A program made the translations under genes and the position numbers. Positions 51,001-63,329 of a stretch of DNA of 64,000 nt are shown here, in pieces. The DNA is taken from NCBI GenBank assembly GCA_020002185.1, contig CM034541.1, forward strand, positions 25,896,902 to 25,960,901, written 5' to 3'. The DNA comes from Paraescarpia echinospica. Lineage: Eukaryota; Annelida; Polychaeta; Sabellida; Siboglinidae. How positions within the stretch are numbered: position 1 is the stretch's first letter; every line of letters begins with the position of its first letter. The notes below the pieces were generated by a model. That model ran no database searches. It worked only from the letters and a program-made list of their open reading frames with translations, and had not been told where the DNA came from.

Positions 51001-54000
51001 AGTTTAAAGCTAATAGGTACTGCCACTGCCACACTGTTGCACCTATCTTATAAAACTTGTCCTAAAAGACAAATAAATTTTTTCACAATACTAATCATTA
51101 GTATCTCATAATTTGATAAGGAATAAAGTAACACTTGTTGAGTTGCCAAACAGCTGAAACCTTTGTAATTGGAATTACTTTGTAATATGAGTTATTCTTG
51201 TAACGACAATGGAATCCCTATCTTATAAGAGTAAATTATAAGTATAAGTATTGCAGATGATCTATGCAGATATGTTAGACTCAATAAACTTACTCTAAGT
51301 GACTTTGGTAAAGAGCAACGTAGCAAAGTTCACTTTGTAATAGCTGAAGTGACTTCACCATCATTATCACTAGCATGGCCAGAGTTGCTTCCAAGTCCCT
51401 TTAGTAGCAATTTAATTACAACCAGTTATCTAAAGCGGAATGGGAAATCTCCCATCAGCTGTCGGTACCTTCTTAGGCTTGTATTTATGGCTCTCCATCA
51501 TGTAGCGATACGATGATTTTTTCGAGGTGCGACTTTTCTTGTTGGCTGGATCTGTTGGCTCCTTGCGGTGTTGGATGGACAGTAAACCATCGGCCATTCC
51601 CACTACCACCACCTTGTTATCAGGCTGCAAATAGTTGGCACAATCATTGTTCATCATTTGTCTTAAAAATAAGCTTAACAAGTTGAGTTGCTTAATTTTG
51701 GCAACTGTCAACATTTTTGTTAATGCTATTCTAGACTTGAGAAAATTTGTTAGTTTTGTTATTACGCTATGAGCATACGTAGTTGTAACATACATTATTA
51801 GTTGTGGTTACACAGATCAATGGCAACACATCTAAACAAATTAGTTCCACATTATCCGCCTGGGGGCGCATCATGCCTCTATGTAAGTACAAAGTCATTC
51901 ACCATGTGGCAGCACTGATCAGCAAAAGCTAAGCTTCTAATTTCAAATGCCCAAGATATAAATTATATCACAAAATGTGCAAATACATAAATAGATGCTG
52001 CATGTTATTAATTAAAACTGCTACAACAGTAAACAAATACTTTGACACAGTAACAATAAATAATAATCACGACATAGTTATCCATATAATGCAAATTATC
52101 TGGAACAACACGCGAGTTCAAGCAGATAATGTCAATAACTAACAGCAAAACATTTAATTACACAGAATATTTGACACCCACCCATCACATAAATGTACAC
52201 ATTTGCCTAAATATATACAGCTGTATCAGAATGAAAACTTTCAATCAGTTTTACACAACAAAACTGCATATTTGATACAAAAAGAGAACAATTGTCAGAC
52301 AAACCGCAATGGCAGCACTAAGAATGGCTGATGCGTAGTCCAGTGTGTGAACCACTTGGTACGTCCCAACATCGTAGATCTTCAAATGTCTGTTAACAGG
52401 GCAACACATTTAAGTAAATATTCATTTTATTAAATTTTAAATAGCAATTAATTTATTCACCTTGTTAGTTTTTTTATAAACCCTAATTATTAGTCGCAAA
52501 GTTCCCAGATATGAATAGTCATGCTTCATGCACAGAAAATATTTGCATATTAATTAACATGAGTAAACCATAAGTTTTTTCAAAGTGTCCACGTACACGA
52601 TTAACTTTATACTGCAGAATATAATACAAATTATTTTGAATCATATTTTTTCGCTAATTTCAGACCTATTTTTTTTCCCGATAACAGTAACAAAGTTTTC
52701 ATTTGCAGTGTACCCATTACTACATAACATGAGGATTTAATGCTGTTTGATTATGTTTCAATAACATCTGTCACTCAAATTCAGAATGACAGAACCAATA
52801 ATCGGAATATAACATGTTATTAATTAATAAATGTAATTAATGCATGACTGATTGACGCTTTACCTGTCTAATGAAACCGAGATGATTCTCTCGTAGTTGT
52901 TGCTGAATCCCAGACTAGTCACCGTCTTGTGATGGTCGCTGAAGGTTGTCAGCAGTTTCCCGCCAGCGAGAGCATCCCATACTTTAATCACATTTCCACC
53001 TGGTGGTAAGAACATACAACACATGAAAGTAGCCTCGACTGCCAGGGTTTTACACAAACTGGAATGGTCGGATCACTTTGTTGGTTTTGGGAAATTATTT
53101 GCTTCTACTGCAGAAATTTTAAGCTAAACTGTATCCAGCTGTATATAGCATACTCAAGTTACTGTGGACGCGTGTGCCTGTGTATGTATGCGTGCGTGTG
53201 TGCATGCGTGCGTGCGTGTCTGTGTATCTATGCGTGTGTGTGCATGCGTGTGCATGTGCCTGTGTATGTATGTGTGCGTGTGTGCATGCGTGCGTGCGTG
53301 TCTGTGTATCTATGCGTGTGTGTGCATGCGTGTGCACGTGCCTGTGTATGTATGCGTGCGTGTGTGCATGCGTGCGTGCGTGTCTGTGTATCTATGCGTG
53401 TGTGTGCATGCGTGTGCATGTGCCTGTGTATGTATGCGTGCGTGTGTGCATGCGTGCGTGCGTGTCTGTGTATCTATGCGTGTGTGTGCATGCGTGTGCA
53501 CGTGCCTGTGTATGTATGCGTGCGTGTGTGCATGCGTGTGTGCATGCGTGCGTGCGTGTCTGTGTATCTATGTGTGTGTGTGCATGCGTGTGCACGTGCC
53601 TGTGTATGTATGCGTGCGCGTGTGCATGCGTGCATGCGTGTCTGTGTATTTATGCGTGTGTGTGCATGCGTGTGCACGTGCCTGTGCATGTATGCGTGCG
53701 TGCGTGCATGCGTGCGTGCGTGTCTGTGTATCTATGCGTATGTGTGCATGCATGTGCACATGCCTGTGTATGTATGCGTGCGTGTGTGCATGCGTGCGTG
53801 CGTGTCTGTGTATCTATGCGTGTGTGTGCATGCGTGTGCACGTGCCTGTGTATGTATGCGTGCGTGTGTGCATGTGTGCGTGCGTGTCTGTGTATCTATG
53901 CGTGTGTGTGCATGCGCCTGTGTATGTATGCATGCGTACGTGTCTGTGTGCGTGCATGTGTGCATGGGTGTGTGCGTGTCTGTGTATGTATGCGTGTGTG

Positions 54001-55236
54001 TTTGCATGCATGCGTGCGTGTCTGTGTGCGTGCATGTGTGCATGGGTGTGTGCGTGTCTGTGTATGTATGCGTGTGTGTTTGCATGCGTGCGTGCGTGTC
54101 TGTGTGCGTGCATGTGTGCATGCGTGTGCACGTGCCTGTGTATGTATGCGTGTGTGTGTGCATGCATGCGTGCGTGCCTGTATGCGTGCGTGCGTGTGTG
54201 CATGGGTGTGTGCGTGTCTGTGTATGTATCTGTGTGTGTGTGCATGCGTGTGCACGTGCCTGTGTATGTATGCATGTGTGTGTGCATGCGTGCGTGCATG
54301 TCTGTATGCGTGTGTGTGTGCATGGGTGTGTGCGTGTCTGTATGCGTGCGTGTGTGCATGGGTGTGTGCGTGTCTGTGTATGTATGCGTGCGTGTGTGCC
54401 TGCGTGCGTGTCTGTGTATGTATGCGTGTGTGTGTACATGCGTGCGTGCGTGTCTGTATGCGTATGTGTGCATGTGTGTGCCTGTGTATGTATGCGTGCG
54501 TTGTGTGGATGCATGCGCGCGTGTCTGTGTGCGTGTGTGCGTGCGTGCGTGTGTGCATGCGTGTGCCCGTGTCTGTATGCGAGCGTGTGCATGCGTGTGT
54601 GAGTGTCTGTGTTTGATATAATTAGGTTTATATCAAAGAAAAGTAGTTGATACAATATTGTTGCACTGATCAGAGACTGTCATTAAGACCAAGCTATAAT
54701 GACAGCCATGCTTGAATAGTACAACGTTAAATTCGTATTCATAATTATTATGAAAAAAGAAATAAAAAAAATATATATATATATATAATTTATAGTGATC
54801 AAAGGGTGTACTGTACTCATTCTTTTTATACATGCCCTAATTAATGTACACCCCTTTTTCAGCAGCATCTGACATCGATCTATGATTAGAATGAATCTAG
54901 TTGGTGGCGCCACATAGCGGGGTACAGTAGAGACAGTAAAAAATACACATAATTGCCACCATGTGGTGTCACCATTTTGTCGATTTCACACTGGTTTGAG
55001 AAACAGGTTTTTGTAGCATCCAGAATATTTCTGTATGCTAAAAAGAATGAATACGGTATGTTGAAAACAAGACATTGCATATGTGCGTGCATGTATGTGT
55101 ATGGACTGACCAGCAGAGAGGAAGAGTCCGCCGCCTGGATACATGAGCACGGACTCGACTGGACAACCATGGTCCACTGTAAGGATGCTGTCTGCTGACC
55201 TCTGGTCAAACAACTTGACCGTGTGGTCATAGGACC
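47857..55236 (-). CDS. UTP15: U3 snoRNA-associated protein 15 (5' part not found)
   Basis: UTP15 is a WD40 subunit of the UtpA/t-UTP complex of the small-subunit processome, acting in the nucleolus on pre-18S rRNA. Eight exons in consistent phase cover about 342 codons, from [20 protein letters not shown] to a stop. WD repeats contain [43 protein letters not shown] and [19 protein letters not shown]. The C-terminal UTP15 domain contains [20 protein letters not shown] + GRDEK and [17 protein letters not shown]. Human UTP15 has about 518 residues, so roughly 170 N-terminal residues are missing. I found no matching exon between 55237 and 64000, so they probably lie right of the window, which would make the next intron over 8.7 kb. 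Transcription converges on ubiquilin. Confidence 0.93.
48878..48936 (-). CDS. UTP15: UTP15 exon, C-terminal domain
   Basis: [19 protein letters not shown], corresponding to the family NLSQPRFAPVLINAAEIII. Acceptor gttttag|G, donor CTAG|gttggt. Introns either side (48087-48877, 48937-49429) show nothing recognisable. Confidence 0.9.
49430..49563 (-). CDS. UTP15: UTP15 exon, C-terminal domain
   Basis: [52 protein letters not shown] is a family signature. Acceptor gcgtag|TTC, donor CATAA|gtgaga. Confidence 0.94.
49605..49808 (+). mobile_element. pogo-like MITE copy
   Basis: Contains CACCTCAGTAATACAGCTAC, CTCACAATTAAGGTCATCCC and GTGACCTTAATAGTGAGGTT, shared with the copies at 11345, 11581 and 15317. 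Lies in a UTP15 intron. Confidence 0.6.
50213..50540 (-). mobile_element. tRNA-derived SINE, copy C (full length)
   Basis: The minus strand starts GTGGAGCACAGTAGCGCAGC. Box A is TAGCGCAGCGGTAAGACC (50512-50529) and box B is GTTCGAATCC (50475-50484). The body matches copies A and B, and the tail reads CTATATAAGAACTTACCTTT. The tRNA-like head is the best preserved of the three copies. Confidence 0.88.
50851..50952 (-). CDS. UTP15: UTP15 exon, linker to C-terminal domain
   Basis: [34 protein letters not shown], equivalent to the family ...[21 protein letters not shown]. Acceptor ttccag|GAA, donor AGT|gtgagt. Confidence 0.91.
51469..51624 (-). CDS. UTP15: UTP15 exon, last WD repeat and basic linker
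   Basis: [44 protein letters not shown]. Acceptor atttgcag|CCT, donor AAG|gtaccg. The next intron (51625-52304) shows nothing recognisable. Confidence 0.94.
52305..52389 (-). CDS. UTP15: UTP15 exon, WD repeat
   Basis: [28 protein letters not shown], matching the family KVKVYSTTSYKVVHSFDYA. Acceptor ttaacag|A, donor GCG|gtttgt. Confidence 0.93.
52864..52999 (-). CDS. UTP15: UTP15 exon, WD repeat
   Basis: [46 protein letters not shown]. Acceptor accaccag|GT, donor GACAG|gtaaag. Confidence 0.95.
53165..54615. repeat. TG/GCGTGC-rich array with an 82-bp higher-order unit
   Basis: Built from GTGTGCATGCGTGCGTG and TCTGTGTATCTATGCGTG pieces. An identical phase recurs every 82 bp from about 53228 to 53900 (one 94-bp step), then becomes irregular. 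All ORFs (up to 512 codons, Cys/Val or His/Thr repeats) are low complexity. UTP15 intron. Confidence 0.97.
54809..54880. mobile_element. Fragment related to the TA-flanked transposon at 29546
   Basis: GTACTGTACTCATTC, then ATACATGCCCTAATTAATGT + ACACCCC parallels GCGTACATGCCCTAATTAGC + GTACACCCCC at 29566. Confidence 0.6.
55111..55236 (-). CDS. UTP15: UTP15 exon, WD repeat (most upstream exon found)
   Basis: [40 protein letters not shown], matching the family [21 protein letters not shown]. Acceptor ttgtag|GG, donor GCTG|gtcagt. Confidence 0.95.
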
Positions 55237-55367
55237 CTACAACACAAGTCTTGCAATGGTCACTATTGTCTGTTTGTTTTTAGTAAATTATTTATTATTA
55301 TTACTCATATGTATATATATATATATGTGTATATACATATATACACATTTATTTACTTATATTAGAA

Positions 55368-58300
55368 GATAGAATGAGACACGTGGACATTGGTGCCTGT
55401 AAAGAGATACTGTTACAATGGTCCAGGGAAGTGAATGAAGATAGAATGAGACAAGTGGACATTGGTGCCTGTAAGGAGATACTGTTACAATGGTCCAAGG
55501 AAGTGAATGAATATAGAAAGAGACAAGTGAATATTGGCACCTGTAAGGAGATACTGTTACAATGGTCCAAGGAAGTGAATGAATACAGAATGAGACACGT
55601 GGACATTGGTGCCTGTGAGGAGATACTGTTACAATGGTCCAAGGAAGTGAATGAATATAGAAAGAGACAAGTGAATATTGGCACCTGTAAGGAGATACTG
55701 TTACAATGGTCCAAGGAAGTGAATGAATACAGAATGAGACACGTGGACATTGGTGCCTGTGAGGAGATACTGTTACAATGGTCCAAGGAAGTGAATGAAT
55801 ATAGAAAGAGACAAGTGAATATTGGCACCTGTAAGGAGATACTGTTACAATGGTCCAAGGAAGTGAATGAATACAGAATGAGACACTTGGACATTGGTGC
55901 CTGTAAGGAGATACTGTTACAACGGTCGAGGGAAGTGAATGAAGATAAAATGAGTCAAGTGGACAATGGCGCCTGTAAGGAGCTACTGTTACAATGGTCC
56001 AAGGAAGTGAATGAACATAGAATGAGTCAAGTGGACAATGGCGCCTGTAAGGAGATACTGTTACAATGGTCCAAGGAAGTGAATGAATATAGAATGAGAC
56101 ACGTGGACATTGGTGCCTGTGAGGAGATACTGTTACAACGGTCGAGGGAAGTGAATGAAGATAGAATGAGTCAAGTGGACAATGGCGCCTGTAAGGAGCT
56201 ACTGTTACAATGGTCCAAGGAAGTGAATGAACATAAAATGAGTCAAGTGGACAATGGCGCCTGTAAGGAGATACTGTTACAATGGTCCAAGGAAGTGAAT
56301 GAACATAGAATGAGTCAAGTGGACATTGGCGCCTGTAAGGAGATACTGTTACAATGGTCAAGGGAAGTGAATGAAGATAGAATGAGACAAGTGAACATTG
56401 GTGCCTGTAAAGAGATACTGTTACAATGGTCCAAGGAAGTGAATGAATATAGAATGAGACACGTGGACATTGGTGCCTGTAAGGAGATACTGTTACAATG
56501 GTCCAGGGAAGTGAATGAAGATAGAATGAGACAAGTGGACATTGGCGCCTGTAAGGAGATACTGTTACAATGGTCCAAGGAAGTGAATGAATATAGAATG
56601 AGACACTTGGACATTGGTGCCTGTAAGGAGATACTGTTACAATGGTCCAGGGAAGTAAATGAAGATAGAATGAGACAAGTGAACATTGGCGCCTGTAAGG
56701 AGATACTGTTACAATGGTCCAAGGAAGTGAATGAACATAGAATGAGTCAAGTGGACATTGGCGCATGTAAGGAGATACTGTTACAATGGACAAGGGAAGT
56801 GAATGAAGATAGAATGAGACAAATGAACATTGGCGCCTGTAAAGAGATACTGTTACAATGGTCCAAGGAAATGAATGAATATAGAATGAGACACGTGGAC
56901 ATTGGTGCCTGTAAGGAGATACTGTTACAATGGTCCAAGGAAGTGAATGAATATAGAAAGAGACAAGTGAATATTGGCACCTGTAAGGAGATACTGTTAC
57001 AATGGTCCAAGGAAGTGAATGAATATAGAATGAGACAAGTGGACATTGGTGCCTGTGAGGAGATACTGTTACAATGGTCGAGGGAAGTGAATGAAGACAG
57101 AATGAGTCAAGTGGACATTGGTGCCTGTAAGGAGATACTGTTACAATGGTCCATGGAAGTGAATGAAAACAGAATGAGTCAAGTGGAAATTGGTGCCTGA
57201 AAGGAGATACTGTTACAATGGTCGAGGGAAGTGAATGAAGACAGAATGAGTCAAGTGGACATTGGTACCTGTAAGGAGATACTGTTACAATTGTCAAGGG
57301 AAGTGAATGAATATAGAATGAGTCAAGTGGACATTGGTGCCTGTAAGGAGATACTGTTACAATGGTCGAAGGAAGTGAATGAATATAGAATGAATCGAGT
57401 GGACATTGGCACCAGTGAGGAGATATTGTTACAATTGTCAAGGGAAGTGAATGAAGATAGAATGAGTCAAGTGGACATTGGTGCCTGTAAGGAGATACTG
57501 TTACAATGGTCCAGAGAAGTGAATGAAGATAGAATGAGACAAGTGGACATTGGCACCTGTAAGGAGATACTGTTACAATGGTCCAAGGAAGTGAATGAAT
57601 ATAGAAAGAGACAAGTGAATATTGGCACCTGTAAGGAGATACTGTTACAATGGTCCAAGGAAGTGAATGAATACAGAATGAGACACGTGGACATTGGTGC
57701 CTGTGAGGAGATACTGTTACAACGGTCGAGGGAAGTGAATGAAGATAAAATGAGTCAAGTGGACAATGGCGCCTGTAAGGAGCTACTGTTACAATGGTCC
57801 AAGGAAGTGAATGAACATAGAATGAGTCAAGTGGACAATGGCGCCTGTAAGGAGATACTGTTACAATGGTCCAAGGAAGTGAATGAATATAGAATGAGAC
57901 ACGTGGACATTGGTGCCTGTGAGGAGATACTGTTACAACGGTCGAGGGAAGTGAATGAAGATAGAATGAGTCAAGTGGACAATGGCGCCTGTAAGGAGCT
58001 ACTGTTACAATGGTCCAAGGAAGTGAATGAATATAGAATGAGACACGTGGACATTGGTGCCTGTGAGGAGATACTGTTACAACGGTCGAGGGAAGTGAAT
58101 GAAGATAGAATGAGTCAAGTGGACAATGGCGCCTGTAAGGAGCTACTGTTACAATGGTCCAAGGAAGTGAATGAATATAGAATGAGACACGTGGACATTG
58201 GTGCCTGTGAGGAGATACTGTTACAACGGTCGAGGGAAGTGAATGAAGATAGAATGAGTCAAGTGGACAATGGCGCCTGTAAGGAGATACTGTTACAATG

Positions 58301-60255
58301 GTCCAAGGAAGTGAATGAATATAGAATGAGACCCGTGGACATTGGTGCTGTAAGGAGATACTGTTACAATGGTCCAGGGAAGTAAATGAAGATAGAATGA
58401 GACAAGTGAACATTGGCGCCTGTAAGGAGATACTGTTACAATGGTCCAGGGAAGTAAATGAAGATAGAATGAGACAAGTGAACATTGGTGCCTGTAAGGA
58501 GATACTGTTACAATGGTACAAGGAAGTGAATGAATATAGAATGAGACACGTGGACATTGGTGCCTATAAGGAGATACTGTTACAATGGTCCAGGGAAGTA
58601 AATGAAGATAGAATGAGACAAGTGGACATTGGCGCCTGTGAGAAGATACTGTTACAATGGTCCAAGGAAGTGAATGAATATAGAATGAGACACGAGGACA
58701 TTGGTGCCTGTAAGGAGATACTGTTACAATGGTCCAGGGAAGTGAATTAATATAGAATGAGTCAAGTGGACACTGGTGCCTGTAAGGAGATACTGTTACA
58801 ATGGTCCAAGGAAGTGAATGAACATAGAATGAGTCAAGTGGACATTGGCACCTGTAAGGAGATACTGTTACAATGGACAAGGGAAGTGAATGAAGATAGA
58901 ATGAGACAAATGAACATTGGCGCCTGTAAAGAGATACTGTTACAATGGTCCAAGGAAATGAATGAATATAGAATGAGACACGTGGACATTGGTGCCTGTA
59001 AGGAGATACTGTTACAATGGTCCAGGGAAGTAAATGAAGATAGAATGAGACAAGTGAACATTGGCGCCTGTAAGGAGATACTGTTACAATGGTACAAGGA
59101 AGTGAATGAATATAGAATGAGACACGTGGACATTGGTGCCTGTAAGGAGATACTGTTACAATGGTCCAGGGAAGTAAATGAAGATAGAATGAGACAAGTG
59201 GACATTGGCGCCTGTGAGAAGATAGTGTTACAATGGTCCAAGGAAGTGAATGAATATAGAATGAGACACGAGGACATTGGTGCCTGTAAGGAGATACTGT
59301 TACAATGGTCCAGGGAAGTGAATTAATATAGAATGAGTCAAGTGGACATTGGTGCCTGTAAGGAGATACTGTTACAATGGTCCAAGGAAGTGAATGAACA
59401 TAGAATGAGACAAGTGGACATTGGCGCCTGTAAGGAGATACTGTTACAATGGTCCAAGGAAGTGAATGAACATAGAATGAGACAAGTGGACATAGGCGCC
59501 TGTAAGGAGATACTGTTACAATGGTCCAAGGAAGTGAATGAACATAGAATGAGACAAGTGGACATTGGCGCCTGTAAGGAGATACTGTTACAATGGTCCA
59601 AGGAAGTGAATGAACATAGAATGAGTCAAGTGGACATTGGCGCCTGTAAGGAGCTACTGTTACAATGGTCCAAGGAAGTGAATGAACATAGAATGAGTCG
59701 AGTGGACATTGGCGCCTGTAAGGAGATACTGTTACAATGGTCCAAGGAAGTGAATGAACATAGAATGAGTCGAGTGGACATTGGCGCCTGTAAGGAGATA
59801 CTGTTACAATGGTCCAAGGAAGTGAATGAACATAGAATGAGTCAAGTGGACATTGGCACCTGTAAGGGGATACTGTTACAATGGTCCAAGGAAGTGAATG
59901 AACATAGAATGAGACAAGTGGACATTGGTGCCTGTAGGGAGCTACTGTTACAATGGTCCAAGGAAGTGAATGAACATAGATTGAGACAATTGGACATTGG
60001 CGTCTGTAAGGAGCTACTGTTACAATGGTCCAAGGAAGTAAATGAACATAGATTGAGTCAAGTGGACATTGGCGTCTGTAAGGAGAAACTGTTACAATGG
60101 TCCAAGGAAGTGAATGAACATAGAATGAGTCGAGTGGACATTGGCGCCTGTAAGGAGATACTGTTACAATGGTCCAAGGAAGTGAATGAACATAGATTGA
60201 GTCAAGTGGACATTGGCGCCTGTGAGGAGATACTGTTACAATGGTCCAAAGTAAA
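55368..60255. repeat. 72-bp minisatellite, about 68 copies, open on both strands
   Basis: Unit TAGAATGAGACAAGTGGACA + TTGGCGCCTGTAAGGAGATA + CTGTTACAATGGTCCAAGGA + AGTGAATGAATA. The period is 24 codons. The plus strand reads ILLQWSKEVNEYRMRHVDIG + ACKE repeatedly and the minus strand SLPWTIVTVSPYRHQCPLDS + FYLH. Variant units (CAATGGCGCC, AACGGTCGAG, AAAGAGACAAGTGAATATTG) recur in multi-unit blocks. Occasional stops or one-base deletions break the frames. Probably non-coding, in the long UTP15 intron. Confidence 0.97.
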
Positions 60256-60295
60256 CGTATTAATATGTAGACTATTGCAATGCAATAATGACTGA

Positions 60296-62705
60296 AATGG
60301 AAACATATTCACACACATAATTATTCTTTTATGGGGTAAATCAATACATATTCTAATGGGTCAATTTGTCTGTTATTTATTACTTGTATGTTGTATCCAG
60401 GTTGAATTTGCCCAAATGAATGAATAAGAAGCAACAAGGACGAGACACCACCGACTCAACAACTTCCCATGTATAAAGCGAATAACATCCACCCACTTGG
60501 CAGTATAACATTAATCAAGTGAATCCACAATAAGCTCGTAATTAATTTACCCTGGCCTTCCCACAACAAACGTGTGCATTTCCCCAGGAATAGCACATGT
60601 AGACTGTGATCTCGGCCTGGAAGATTCCTCTGTATCCCTCTGTCTTCATAAACAGGTCATTTACTGCTAATTCAGATAGGTGCATGCAAACATGTGCTGC
60701 TTGAGGCCACTTTACATACCCCAGCCTTGTAACGGCCTTGATTAATTACCCCCACCCCACCTGGTGTAGTAACTATCACATGCCAGCCTATAATACCTTG
60801 CTACCGTTGGCAGCCAGCACAGAGACGTGATATCTGAGAACAGCCGTGTGTTCGAGATAGGAGATTCTGAATTATTGCGCATGATTCTGTACGAGGCGGT
60901 GTTGCAACGGCAGGATTAGGCCGATATCCCACTTAGACATGGCTATCTCGCACACAAAAACGCATGTATCTAAGCGGGGCACACTTGTATGTGTGCACAT
61001 TTTGATGATTTACGCAGAATGACACGATGCCCTTTTGTAGTTTGAGATTGCGTCTGTTTTCTTGTGCCCGTGGGTGGCCTACGGCCATGGATCTTGGGCC
61101 GGTGGTCTCGTGGGCAAATTACTATTCATCTCAAACTACTTGCATTTGAAATCAAATTATTCCCCCAACATAACCAAACAGTACAAGCAATACCATTTAT
61201 GCATGTTCTATGGTACAATAATGCTGATCGCTTATCTTGCCCACAGTATTATAAAACCAGGATTTCTTATTAGCCAGGACCGACAAAAAGTAATGCTACC
61301 ACTATAAATTACACATTATCAGGATTGTCTTTAACATAAAATGAAAGAAGTATAGCAATGTGCTTCAACTTCTGAATTCCTGCTGTAGGTGAGACCATAC
61401 TGAATGAAACCTGCTGTGATTGTTAAACAACAAGAGACAGGAGACCGCAAACTCACAGACATACATGGATGTTGATACTGCATGAACAAGACTGATGGAA
61501 AAAGACAGACAGACAGATGGACGGACGGACGGACAGACTGGCAGACAAAGACATAGAGAGGCAGTAAACTGGAAGTTTATTTGTCCCACATAATAAAACG
61601 AAAAACACTGCACAAAATTAAAGTTGACGACTATCACCTATTAAATAAACTTTAAATAGGCCGACTGACAGACAAACAACTATACCGAGAGACAGACAGC
61701 TGACTGACAGAGAGACAGACAACTGACTGACATACAGAGACAGAGAGATAGGAAAGTGAAAGACACATTATTTACATTCATCCTTAGTCAGAATGTGCAT
61801 TCCCAATGAACCATAAAACAGTCAGAAAAACTTTAAACAATGTATTTTGAAGTTTACGTCAACATATTTTAGTGGAACTCTTTCAATACTTCTACTCTAT
61901 AAACAACACTGACAGTGTAATAACCAACTTCAGCCGACTCCAGCAACAAACCATTACCACAGTAACATTCATCCTGTGCACCCTCCCTCCATCTGTCGTT
62001 CATCCGCCAATTCTAGTTTCTATCCCGCTGCCTTTATAGCCAATTAAATTGCTCATGAGAATCGCACAAGCCATCGTCTCCACTCATAAACATAACCAGT
62101 ACCAGTTGGTAATTAAACCAGCACGAGAGATAAGTCACGCTGCAGTCTCAACCAGAGTGCTGATCACTGAAGCATCTGTATTGATGTCCCGATAATCCTC
62201 AATGGGCTGCATGGGATCAAATGAAAGCCCCAATATTTTCCCCGATGCTCGCCAATAAATCAGATATAACAAATACACCTTGCCAGGCGGAGAAATGCCG
62301 GCGCACATCACAGCACTTTAGAGACGACATGTAATTACATGGCCGGCAAACTGTGGGGGAATGGACCACGCACATTTAGCTGGGCTGAACACAGAGATGC
62401 TCAAAGTCTGGCTTCAATTTATTTGTAAGCTACAAATTGGAATATGGCACCATCAGCGTGCACTATGGTACCGGCACCGTCTGGTAAGGAGGCTGCTATA
62501 GACTGGATGTCTGGCACGCGTAACATATTGCTCAATATCATCTCATCCATGTGGGTAAACTTTCAATTTAAAATAATTATATTTCCACTCGGCTGAGTAT
62601 AAATGTGGCGGGCGGAATGTGTGACGATCTGGGAACTGGGTTTAATGGGTACAATCATTGGCATCTTACAACTCTACAGCATGTACACAGCAGTTTGACA
62701 TGAAA
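60296..62705. other. Unique non-repetitive interval, candidate regulatory DNA
   Basis: No tandem arrays except GACA/GACG-rich simple sequence at 61503-61548 and 61672-61755. Contains TAATTA-type sites (60538, 60743, 62332), CAATTAAATTG (62041) and AATAAATCAGAT (62251). Frames here look random. No UTP15 N-terminal exon was recognised. Confidence 0.4.
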
Positions 62706-62707
62706 TA

Positions 62708-62758
62708 AAAAAAATATATACATGTATATAATTATATATATATGTATGTGTGTACATT
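62708..62758. repeat. TA/TG simple sequence
   Basis: Run of TATATA, ATGTATGTGTG motifs close to the left edge of the THAP element interval. Confidence 0.85.
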
Positions 62759-63154
62759 ACATGCATGTAGCAGACCTGTGTTCACTTCTGAATTTTTTAA
62801 TTGGAACTGAATGACTAAAAATATATGTGAATTTTAAGTGGATTGAAAAAAATAGAAACAGACTGAATTGGACTTAATTATCCTGGGATAAAATGTACTC
62901 TGTCCCTTAATAACAAATGGTTGATGGCCTTTCAAATTATGATATTGCCAAAATGTTGAAATATCATATATGAGCATACAACATAAAAAGAGCCTTTAAA
63001 TTTGCCATTTTACGGAAACTCCCGAGTGATGCCGAGTTTGCATTTGTTGCTGAAACGTGACGTCAGTCGTGGTTCCGCCGTGAGTTAATGCAGCGGCTTC
63101 ACGCCTGCGGCCCTGCGCAGTCGTGCGGTGTCATGTAAACAACTCGATACAAAT

Positions 63155-63317
63155 GGCAGTTTACTGGAGTAGTTCAGAGAGTGATGTCAATTTTGACGCA
63201 GATCACGAAATGTTTGATCATATATATTTCGGTGACAGTGAGGATGACATTGCCGAGATCGACAATGTTGATGTTAGTCAGCACGTTGTGGCACCGTATG
63301 TAGACATGAACCAGTGA
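63155..63317 (+). CDS. Short acidic ORF, possible N-terminus of a transposon protein
   Basis: MAVYWSSSESDVNFDADHEM, FDHIYFGDSEDDIAE, ending APYVDMNQ and a stop. An acidic Ser/Asp-rich start followed by a VAPY-type motif is seen at the N-terminus of some transposon-encoded proteins. It may continue by splicing (acca|gtgaag at 63314), but no second exon was found. No function is assigned. Confidence 0.35.
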
Positions 63318-63329
63318 AGAAGCCCTGAC

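Noticed and set aside
53064..54655. 512-codon Cys/Val-rich ORF and its antisense His/Thr ORFs
   Set aside because: Low-complexity TG array; not a cysteine-rich secreted protein, since all three frames are open.
55357..58557. 1066-codon minus-strand ORF as a giant repeat protein
   Set aside because: Repeat of 72 bp, opposite strand also open, unit changes not silent-biased, and no recognised fold. Kept as a repeat and as a finding to test.
61062..61637. Small ORFs on both strands (69-90 codons)
   Set aside because: No conserved motif or splice support; the minus-strand one translates GACA/GACG simple sequence.
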